A stretch of 19,564 bases of DNA from the NCBI GenBank assembly GCA_036260395.1, contig DASZZY010000203.1:1-19564 (forward strand), in the 5' to 3' direction. Every line of letters starts with the position of its first letter. Position 1 is the stretch's first letter. The notes under the pieces were generated by a model. It made no database searches and had not been told where the DNA came from. It worked only from the letters and a program-made list of their open reading frames with translations. Below, piece by piece: positions 14,246 to 19,564 of this stretch. The position numbers and the translations under genes were made by a program. The DNA is from DASZZY01 sp036260395 (GTDB lineage: Bacteria; Actinomycetota; UBA4738; CALAEC01).

Positions 14246-14646
14246 CCGTCGGACCGGCGGGCATCCGCCGGGGCGGGACCGTCGACGTTCACCACCACCT
14301 CGCCCGCGCCCGCCCGGAACACGACCGCCTCCACCCGCTCCCCTCCGGCGGTGGCCTCCCGGTGGATCGCTCCCGCCGGGATGTGGAGGAAGTCCCCGGG
14401 CTCCGCCTCGACGACCTCCGCGCCGGCCGGGCCGGATTCCAAACGGAACCGTCCGGACACGACGTAGACGTAGGTGTCGTGGCCGCCATGGTGATGCCAC
14501 GCCGAGGCCATCCCCGGCTCCGTGTGGACGAGCCCGACCCACCGCCCGCCGGCGGCCACCGCCTCCTCGCGGGACATCCCCGGCGTCTGCTGGGCCGGCC
14601 GACGTCGGTCGGCCGGGCGGACCAGCCTGACGCGCTGCGCGTTCAT
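14242..14646 (-). CDS. cupin domain protein
   Basis: A 134-residue single-domain cupin. The first cupin motif shows the metal-binding histidines in SAWHHHGGHDTYVYVVSG, and the second shows PGDFLHIPAGAIHREA with the final His. A metal (often Fe, Mn or Zn) is therefore likely to be bound. Such stand-alone cupins range from dioxygenases to isomerases and small-molecule sensors; there is nothing here to tell which. The start ATG 14646 has a GGAGGG Shine-Dalgarno 4-6 nt upstream. Its stop TAG shares the CTAG tetranucleotide with the stop of the convergent acyltransferase gene, so the two genes overlap by 4 bases. Confidence 0.85.
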   Translation of the reverse strand: MNAQRVRLVRPADRRRPAQQTPGMSREEAVAAGGRWVGLVHTEPGMASAWHHHGGHDTYVYVVSGRFRLESGPAGAEVVEAEPGDFLHIPAGAIHREATAGGERVEAVVFRAGAGEVVVNVDGPAPADARRSDG

Positions 14647-14686
14647 CGGCTCCCTCCTCGCCCGCGACGTGCGCGCCCGGCGACGC

Positions 14687-14824
14687 TCACGCTGTCGGGG
14701 TGGCCGTCGGGAGGGGGCCGCCGGGGAACCGATCGTCCCCCCCTTGGAGCAATAGCTGCATCAGCGCGGCGGCGATGAGCAACAGCGCCAGGACGACCAC
14801 CGTGATCAGCGTGAACCGGCGCAC
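14687..14824 (-). CDS. small single-pass membrane protein
   Basis: A 45-residue protein starting at GTG 14824, or 48 residues from ATG 14833. After a basic start (MRRF) there is one strongly hydrophobic helix (LITVVVLALLLIAAALM) and then a polar, Gly/Pro/Thr-rich tail, so it should be a single-pass protein with the C-terminus outside. No family is recognised. I chose GTG because TACGAT (14832-14837, minus strand) ends exactly 7 nt before it, the same spacing as at other leaderless starts here, and overlaps the ATG. It lies between the HATPase fusion gene and the cupin gene on the same strand. Coding status rests on the clear membrane helix and the promoter-like context. Confidence 0.55.
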   Translation of the reverse strand: MRRFTLITVVVLALLLIAAALMQLLLQGGDDRFPGGPLPTATPTA

Positions 14825-14831
14825 CGCCGGC

Positions 14832-14837
14832 ATCGTA
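14832..14837 (-). promoter_or_regulatory. -10 element TACGAT for a leaderless GTG start
   Basis: Read on the minus strand, TACGAT is followed by 7 nt and then GTG 14824. The arrangement closely parallels the one at 7852-7867, including an in-frame ATG that overlaps the hexamer. No clear -35 is visible. Confidence 0.45.
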
Positions 14838-14867
14838 CGGGGTCGGTCCGGACGCCGAAACCGGCGC

Positions 14868-16025
14868 TCAGCCCCTGCCCCTCGCCGCCACGTCGATCTC
14901 GAACCAGACGCGGGTCAGGCCGCCGGTCAGCACGCCCCAGCGGTCGGCGAGCTGGTGGAGGATCCATAGCCCGCGGCCCGACGGCTGCTCTGCGGTCGGG
15001 GCCTCCACGGGGGCCCTGGCGAAGCCGGCCCCCGGGTCGCCGACCTCGACGCGGACGCAGCCGGGGACGGCCTGGATCCGGAGCGAGATCGGGTCGGTCC
15101 GCTCCAGGCGGGCGTGGACGACGCTGTTCGTCACCAGCTCGCTGATCAGCAACCGGACGTCGCTGGCCACGGGGTCGGGAAGCAGGAGCTCGGCGTCGTC
15201 GAACAGGCGCCGGGCCCGACGGGGAGCCTCGAGGTCGGGCCGGAGCCGGACGTCGACTGCCGCCGGCGCGCCGCTGGTGGGGCCGAGGGCATCGTCGCGG
15301 ACCCGCCTCCCGTCCCACCGGCCCGATTCTCCCTGCGCGAGCCATTCCATCCACCACGCCGAGCCGGGCCACCGGGACATCAGATCGTCGTGCTCGCGCG
15401 ACGCCGTGAAGCCGCGGGCGTCCGCCTCGCCGCGCCACACGATCAGCAGGCTGCCCTCCCCGAGGCCGCCGAGGCCGCCCACCACGCCGAACACGGCGGG
15501 CTCGGAGGCCAGCCGGCGGCGCAGCGCGCGGAGCTGGCGGGCCGCGCGGAGGGCCCGCCGCCGCGGGAACCGGAGGTGGTAGAGCGTGCCCACGGTCCCG
15601 CCCACCTCGGCGCGGGCCGCCTCGGGCCGGGCGCCGTTCGCCGCGCCCACCGCGACGCGCTGCTGCGACGGCCGCGCCGCCGCCCCGGAGACGCTGGCCG
15701 CGTGGCGCGAGAGGACCGACAGCCCGTCCCACGAGCCGGCCTCGATCGCCCCGGGGCTCCACCGCATCCCCCAGTAGGACGTCAGCCACGCGGGACGTTC
15801 CCACACCGCGCGGGCGTGGTGGCCGTCGGACGCGAACCGCACCATGTGGCGGTGGTCGGTCCAGACGGTGACGGAGAAGAACTCCCGTGGCCCCGCGACG
15901 CCGCTCACGAAGCGGAGGCAGTTCGGGTTCGCGGCCAGGTCGCGCTCGATGCTGCGGAACGCGCGGATCATCGGGACGAAGTACCGCAGGCCGCGCGTCC
16001 GCGCGCGAGTGGTCACCGCCAGCAT
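14868..16025 (-). CDS. two tandem ABM-like domains fused to an anti-sigma-type HATPase
   Basis: A 385-residue soluble protein in three parts. Two N-terminal halves look like diverged copies of an antibiotic-monooxygenase/CrtA-like alpha+beta domain: each has a helix with Arg-rich flank, a strand ending SVTVW or LLIVW, a helix with a conserved His/Arg pattern, and a closing WDG (EAGSWDG, ESGRWDG). From about residue 265 to the end is a GHKL/HATPase_c domain like RsbW-type anti-sigma factors: N-box LLISELVTNSVVHA (292-305; Glu296, Asn300), G1-box VGDPGAGF and G2-box GRGLWILHQLADRWGV. I infer a serine kinase/anti-sigma switch with a sensory or small-molecule-binding N-terminus. The start ATG 16025 has GGAGA 4 nt upstream. 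The longer frame to 16331 overlaps the PfpI gene. Confidence 0.8.
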   Translation of the reverse strand: MLAVTTRARTRGLRYFVPMIRAFRSIERDLAANPNCLRFVSGVAGPREFFSVTVWTDHRHMVRFASDGHHARAVWERPAWLTSYWGMRWSPGAIEAGSWDGLSVLSRHAASVSGAAARPSQQRVAVGAANGARPEAARAEVGGTVGTLYHLRFPRRRALRAARQLRALRRRLASEPAVFGVVGGLGGLGEGSLLIVWRGEADARGFTASREHDDLMSRWPGSAWWMEWLAQGESGRWDGRRVRDDALGPTSGAPAAVDVRLRPDLEAPRRARRLFDDAELLLPDPVASDVRLLISELVTNSVVHARLERTDPISLRIQAVPGCVRVEVGDPGAGFARAPVEAPTAEQPSGRGLWILHQLADRWGVLTGGLTRVWFEIDVAARGRG

Positions 16026-16044
16026 GGGATCTCCGTTCGTCGGC

Positions 16045-16061
16045 TCGCCGCGGGGCGGCGA
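16045..16061. repeat. short inverted repeat upstream of the HATPase fusion gene
   Basis: TCGCCG (16045-16050) and its complement CGGCGA (16056-16061) flank a 5-base loop, about 20 bases before the ATG of the fusion gene. In a leader it could form a small hairpin or be an operator; such repeats also arise by chance at this GC content. Confidence 0.25.
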
Positions 16062-16111
16062 ACCGGCCGATGATGCCACGGGGACGGGCCGTCCGCCAGG
16101 GAATGTCGGCG

Positions 16112-16654
16112 TCAGGCGGCGCCGCGCTGCCGCCGCTCGGTGGCGAGCCGGTCGATCAGCGCCCGGCAGAACGCCGGCAGGTCGGCCGGGTACCGCGACG
16201 TGATCAGGTTGCCGTCGACGACGACCTCCTCGTCGACCCACTGGGCGCCGGCGTTGGAGACGTCGTCCCGGATCGACCAGTAGGACGTCATCCGCCTGCC
16301 CCGGGCGATCCCCGCCGAGATCGGCACCCACGCCGCGTGGCAGATCGCCGCCACGGGCTTCCCAGCCTCGTCCGCCTCCCTGGTGATCTCGAGGACCTTC
16401 TGGGACCGGCGCAGGTGGTCGGGCAGGTACCCGCCGGGGACCACCACGGCATCGAAGTCATCGGCCGAGACGTCGTTCACGTGGACGTCGCACTCGACCG
16501 GGTGGCCCTTCTTCCCCTCGTACGACGAGTCGCCCAGGCCGGCCACGACGACCTCGGCCCCCTCCTCGCGCAGGCGGTACAGCGGGTACAGCAGCTCCAT
16601 GTCCTCGAACATGGGGCCGGCGAACAAAAGGATGCGCTTGCCTTCGAGCGTCAT
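16112..16654 (-). CDS. DJ-1/PfpI family protein (YhbO/PfpI type)
   Basis: A 180-residue class I glutamine amidotransferase-like protein of the DJ-1/PfpI family. The nucleophile is Cys105 in AICHAAW, with His106 beside it and the conserved Glu17 in MFEDMEL; the RMTSYWSIRDDVSNAGAQWVDEEVVVDGNLITSR block is typical of PfpI/YhbO. Members are described as chaperone-like, glyoxalase/deglycase or peptidase enzymes that help under carbonyl, oxidative or thermal stress. Which of these applies here cannot be told from sequence. ATG 16654 has GGAGGT 6 nt upstream. It lies between the TIM-barrel isomerase-like gene and the HATPase fusion on the same strand. Confidence 0.9.
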   Translation of the reverse strand: MTLEGKRILLFAGPMFEDMELLYPLYRLREEGAEVVVAGLGDSSYEGKKGHPVECDVHVNDVSADDFDAVVVPGGYLPDHLRRSQKVLEITREADEAGKPVAAICHAAWVPISAGIARGRRMTSYWSIRDDVSNAGAQWVDEEVVVDGNLITSRYPADLPAFCRALIDRLATERRQRGAA

Positions 16655-16689
16655 GGGTCCACCTCCATCACCGGTTCCTCGACTCCTAC

Positions 16690-16703
16690 CCCCGGCGCCG
16701 GGG
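16690..16703. repeat. 14-base perfect palindrome between the PfpI and TIM-barrel genes
   Basis: CCCCGGCGCCGGGG reads the same on both strands. It lies just downstream of the TIM-barrel gene stop (16716, minus strand) and upstream of the PfpI start. There is no T-run, so it is not a classical terminator, and a loop-free palindrome this GC-rich may be chance. Confidence 0.3.
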
Positions 16704-16715
16704 CCCTACACGGCG

Positions 16716-17525
16716 TCAGGTCCGGGCCGGGAGGAAGCCCTCGCAGAACTCGCGGTTCCGCACCAGCACGTCGCGGACCGCCGCGCGGTCGTCGATGTAC
16801 GGCCGGAGGTCGAGCTCGAGCGAGATCGTCCCGGCGAAGCCGTCGCGGACCACCGCGTCGAGCAGGTCGTCGAGCGGGAGCGTCCCTCGCTCGTCGCCGA
16901 CCGGGAGATGCGAGTCCCAGCCCTTCCCGGCGTTGTCGGAGAGGTGGAAGTGGACCACCTTGGTGCGGTACCGCTCGTAGGTCTCCAGCAGGTCGTAGCC
17001 GGCGACGGCCAGGTGGCTGGTGTCCAGGACCAGGATCGGGTAGCGGTCCAGGTCCTCGAAGTCCTGGCTGGCGTGGAACCGGAGACCCCGGTCGCCGCGC
17101 ACCTTGACCGGGAACATGTTCTCGACCGCGATCGTCACCCCGGTCCGGGCGCCGTACTCCGCGAGGTTGTGCTCCACCCAGCGCCGGTACCGGACCTGCC
17201 ACTTGTACGGCGGGTGGACCACGACCAGCGGGATGCCGGCCTGCTCGGCGACCTGGGTGGCCCGGTAGATCTTCGTGACCGGCTCCGTCCCCCACACCCG
17301 CCGGGTGAGCAGCAGGAACGGCGCGTGGAGGGCCTCGATCGAGAGTTCGAACTCCTCCGCGAGCTCGCGGAGCGTCCGGCCGTCCTGCGTGGCGGGGTCG
17401 GCGGTGACCATGACCTCCACCGAGCGGAAGCCGGCCTCGCGGACGTCCTCGAACGCGTCGCGGAGCGGGGTCCGGAAGAACGGCGCCGTGGAGACCAGCA
17501 GCTTGGGGGTCGCGGTGGCGGTCAT
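16716..17525 (-). CDS. sugar phosphate isomerase/epimerase-like TIM barrel (xylose isomerase-like)
   Basis: A 269-residue protein of the AP_endonuc_2/xylose-isomerase-like TIM barrel fold. The pattern of strands ending in metal-ligand-like residues is visible: VEVMVTADPA near residue 40, IEALHAPFLLL, VVVHPPYKW, TIAVENMFPV (Glu), LVLDTSHLAVAG (Asp/His), VVHFHLSDNAGKG (His/Asp) and ISLELDL (Glu). Such proteins are usually divalent-metal-dependent isomerases, epimerases or endonuclease-IV-like enzymes; a sugar isomerase/epimerase is the most likely inference. The start ATG 17525 is where homology begins (TPKLLVSTAPFF). The preceding GGAGG is only 2 nt away, too close for normal initiation, and the start overlaps the stop of a 6-codon leader ORF. 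A TGTACA-N17-TACAGT promoter lies upstream. Confidence 0.83.
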   Translation of the reverse strand: MTATATPKLLVSTAPFFRTPLRDAFEDVREAGFRSVEVMVTADPATQDGRTLRELAEEFELSIEALHAPFLLLTRRVWGTEPVTKIYRATQVAEQAGIPLVVVHPPYKWQVRYRRWVEHNLAEYGARTGVTIAVENMFPVKVRGDRGLRFHASQDFEDLDRYPILVLDTSHLAVAGYDLLETYERYRTKVVHFHLSDNAGKGWDSHLPVGDERGTLPLDDLLDAVVRDGFAGTISLELDLRPYIDDRAAVRDVLVRNREFCEGFLPART

Positions 17526-17542
17526 CGCCTCCGTTCGCGCAT
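17522..17542 (-). other. candidate 6-codon leader ORF overlapping the TIM-barrel gene start
   Basis: On the minus strand ATG 17542 begins a frame of six codons (MRERRR) ending in TGA at 17524-17522, which overlaps the ATG of the main gene as ATGA. The Shine-Dalgarno-like GGAGG lies inside this tiny frame. It could couple translation of the main gene. It is too short to judge by coding statistics and may be chance. Confidence 0.25.
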
Positions 17543-17574
17543 CTCCGGTCGCCTCGGGTCGGGGGAAGGCGCTC

Positions 17575-17603
17575 ACTGTAGCCGACGCCTCGGGGCCTGT
17601 ACA
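17575..17603 (-). promoter_or_regulatory. candidate promoter for the TIM-barrel gene, TGTACA-N17-TACAGT
   Basis: On the minus strand a -10 TACAGT (17580-17575) lies 17 nt downstream of TGTACA (17603-17598), which matches TTGACA at four of six bases. Transcription would begin near 17568, leaving a leader of about 43 nt. The -35 is a palindrome and could alternatively be a regulator site. Confidence 0.5.
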
Positions 17604-17682
17604 GCGTACCGGGAACGGCGCCGTGGCGAGCGGGAATCGTCGGTGGCCGACCGCCCGGATCTGGGAAGATACGGGGAACCCC

Positions 17683-19564
17683 ATGCTCCGCGCCCGCGAC
17701 CTCGTCGACCGCCTCCGGGAAGAGCGGCGCGTCCGCCGGGACTTCGAGCGGCTGATGGCCGTGAACGGGTTCGGCCCTCTCCAGCGAGAGGAGCGGCCCC
17801 GCCGTCGGCGCCGCCGCCCGCCTCCCCGGGAGGACTGGAAGTGGTGGCTCTCCCGGGTCGCCGTCCTGGCCCTGGCCACGCTGGTGATTTCGGCGTCCGT
17901 GGTCGTCACGGCGCCGTTCCCCTACACGGCGCCCGCGCTGGAGCAGACCGCGTTCGTGTACGACCGCGACGGTCGGCTGATCACGGCGATCGAGCCGGCC
18001 GAGGAGCGCGTGGTGGTGCCGCTGCGGCGGATCCCCGAGCGCGTCCGCGACGCCGTCATCGCGGCCGAGGACGAGCGGTTCTACGACCACCCGGGCGTCG
18101 ACGTCCTGGCCATCGCCCGAGCGGCGTGGGAGGACGTGACCGGCGGCCGGTTCCAGGGCGGCTCCACCATCACCCAGCAGCTGGTCAAGAACCTGTACGT
18201 CGGAAGCGAGCGCACGCTGTGGCGCAAGATCCGGGAGGCCGTGATGGCCATCCGGATGGAGCGACAGCTCTCGAAGGACGAGATCCTCGAGCAGTATCTC
18301 AACTACATCTACCTGGGACAGGGGGCCTACGGTGTCGAGGCCGCGGCCCGCACGTACTTCGACAAGCACGTCGGCGGCCTGAGCCTCGCGGAGGCGGCCA
18401 TGCTGGCCGGCCTGGCCGCCGCCCCCTCCCGCTATGACCCCCGGGTCCACCCCGAGGCGGCCCTGGCCCGCAGGAACTGGGTCCTCGGCCGGATGGCGTC
18501 GCTCGGGATGGTCCCCGAGGCCCGGGCGGCGCGGTTCAAGCGGGCGCCGCTGGATCTGGCCGAGCCCCGCGAGCCGCCGACCCGGGCGGCCTACTTCGTC
18601 CAGTACCTGACCGCCGAGATCAAGCGCCGGTTCGGCGACGACATGCTGTACCGTGGCGGCCTGCGGGTCGAGACCACGCTCGACCTCCGCCTCCAGCGGG
18701 CGGCCGAGGAGGCCATCGCCTCGACGCTCGACCGGCCCGGCGACCCGGCGGCGGCACTGGTGGCGATCGACGTCCGGACCGGGGGCATCCTGGCCATGGT
18801 GGGGGGCCGGGACTTCCGGCGGTCGCAGGTCAACGTGGCGACCGGGCAGGGGAGCACGGGGCGCCAGGCGGGCTCAGCCTTCAAGCCATTCGTCCTCGCC
18901 ACGGCCCTCGAGGAGGGTGTCAGCGAGTACGCGGTCTACCCGGCCCCCGGATCGATCACGCTGGGCGGCTGGACGGTCAGTAACTACGGGGGTGGGTCCT
19001 ACGGCTCGATGACGCTCCGGTCGGCCACCGTGAACTCGGTCAACACCGTGTACGCCCAGCTGATCATGGACGTCGGCCCCAGCGATGTGGTCCGGCGGGC
19101 GCACCGGATGGGGATCCACAGCTTCCTCCACGCCGACGGCCCCCTCACGCTCGGCACCTCCGAGGTCAACCCGCTGGAGATGGCCGCCGCGTACGCCACG
19201 CTGGCCTCGGGAGGGACCTACCGGCCGCCGAGCGGGGTCCTCCGCCTCGAGACCGCGGACGGCCGGGTCCTCGAGGAGCTCCGGCCGCGGGGTCGCCGGG
19301 CGGTGTCCGAGGCGAGCGCCGCGCTGGTCACCGACATCCTCCAGGACGCGGTGGCCTACGGGACGGGGTCCCGCGCGGCGATCCCCGGCGTCGCGGTGGC
19401 CGGGAAGACGGGGACGGCGGAGGACCACGCCGACGCGTGGTTCTGCGGCTACACCACCCGGGTGGCGACCTGCGTGTGGGTCGGGTACCCGCGCGGCCGG
19501 ATCCCGATGAGCGCGGTGCACGGGATCGCCGTGACCGGGGGGACGTTCCCGGCCGAGATCTGGC
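17683..19564 (+). CDS. class A penicillin-binding protein (transglycosylase/transpeptidase), 3' truncated
   Basis: A bifunctional class A PBP that runs off the right edge; 627 codons are visible and there is no stop. A basic cytoplasmic tail (residues 1-55, with a run of Arg) is followed by one membrane anchor (about 56-80). The GT51 glycosyltransferase domain shows EDERFYDHPGVD (catalytic Glu129), GGSTITQQLVKNLY and EQYLNYIYLGQGAYG. The transpeptidase domain has all three active-site motifs: SAFK (Ser398, Lys401), SVN (452-454) and KTGTA (Lys575). It polymerises and cross-links peptidoglycan outside the membrane and is the target of beta-lactams. ATG 17683 is chosen as the first in-frame start with sensible spacing to GGGGAA; ATG 17755 is an alternative. 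No good -10 is visible upstream. Confidence 0.92.
   Translation, partial: MLRARDLVDRLREERRVRRDFERLMAVNGFGPLQREERPRRRRRRPPPREDWKWWLSRVAVLALATLVISASVVVTAPFPYTAPALEQTAFVYDRDGRLITAIEPAEERVVVPLRRIPERVRDAVIAAEDERFYDHPGVDVLAIARAAWEDVTGGRFQGGSTITQQLVKNLYVGSERTLWRKIREAVMAIRMERQLSKDEILEQYLNYIYLGQGAYGVEAAARTYFDKHVGGLSLAEAAMLAGLAAAPSRYDPRVHPEAALARRNWVLGRMASLGMVPEARAARFKRAPLDLAEPREPPTRAAYFVQYLTAEIKRRFGDDMLYRGGLRVETTLDLRLQRAAEEAIASTLDRPGDPAAALVAIDVRTGGILAMVGGRDFRRSQVNVATGQGSTGRQAGSAFKPFVLATALEEGVSEYAVYPAPGSITLGGWTVSNYGGGSYGSMTLRSATVNSVNTVYAQLIMDVGPSDVVRRAHRMGIHSFLHADGPLTLGTSEVNPLEMAAAYATLASGGTYRPPSGVLRLETADGRVLEELRPRGRRAVSEASAALVTDILQDAVAYGTGSRAAIPGVAVAGKTGTAEDHADAWFCGYTTRVATCVWVGYPRGRIPMSAVHGIAVTGGTFPAEIW

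Noticed and set aside
11460..14542. Two large minus-strand open frames (11460-12887 and 12863-14542) opposite DUF62, GalE2-like and acyltransferase genes.
   Set aside because: They are mirror images of strongly supported plus-strand genes, with Arg/Pro/Gly-rich translations and no family motif.
17612..17641. ECF-type promoter (GGAAC ... CGTC) before the penicillin-binding protein gene.
   Set aside because: The spacing is 21 nt, too long for the usual 16-18 nt of ECF promoters.
16383..18437. A 684-codon plus-strand open frame.
   Set aside because: It lies antisense to the PfpI and TIM-barrel genes and out of frame with the penicillin-binding protein, whose real frame starts at 17683.

Overview
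The window is one continuous stretch of very GC-rich, tightly packed bacterial chromosome. It most likely comes from a member of the Actinomycetota. The best clues are a 33-codon gene for the actinobacterial ribosomal protein bS22, an excisionase/BldC-like helix-turn-helix gene upstream of it, many GTG starts, and several starts that look leaderless. The order HTH - (Clp1-like) - bS22 - ... - GalE2-like epimerase - acyltransferase recalls the M. tuberculosis Rv0500A-Rv0500B-galE2-Rv0502 neighbourhood (from memory). Nothing points to a phage, plasmid, insertion sequence, CRISPR array, tRNA or rRNA. No gene-free stretch exceeds about 160 bases.

Layout. Positions 3-5446 (+) hold three packed genes: the 3' part of a Tlc/MFS-like transporter fused to HEAT repeats and a cyclic-nucleotide-binding domain, an AcuC-like deacetylase, and pyruvate kinase. 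A near-consensus promoter at 5458-5486 then drives a small four-helix membrane protein and a 113-residue hypothetical protein. Positions 6268-7835 (-) hold two translationally coupled SDR oxidoreductases. Divergent from these is an uncharacterised phosphatase-family gene (7865-8683, +), which converges on a DUF72 gene (8688-9389, -).

Positions 9464-14245 (+) hold the syntenic core: HTH protein, Clp1-like P-loop NTPase, bS22, alpha/beta-hydrolase lipoprotein, SAM hydroxide adenosyltransferase (DUF62), GalE2-like epimerase, and a phospholipid acyltransferase with an N-terminal Cys/His motif. Most are separated by a few bases or overlap. Positions 14242-17525 (-) hold a cupin, a tiny membrane protein, an unusual two-ABM-like-domain plus HATPase fusion, a DJ-1/PfpI protein and a sugar-isomerase-like TIM barrel. 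A class A penicillin-binding protein starts at 17683 (+) and runs off the right edge.

The observations most worth following are: a repeated promoter/start arrangement (TANNNT, 7 nt, GTG) that implies leaderless translation and corrects several starts; a Clp1-like RNA-kinase-type gene directly upstream of a ribosomal protein gene; the ABM-ABM-HATPase fusion; and the transporter-HEAT-cNMP fusion in an operon with pyruvate kinase.
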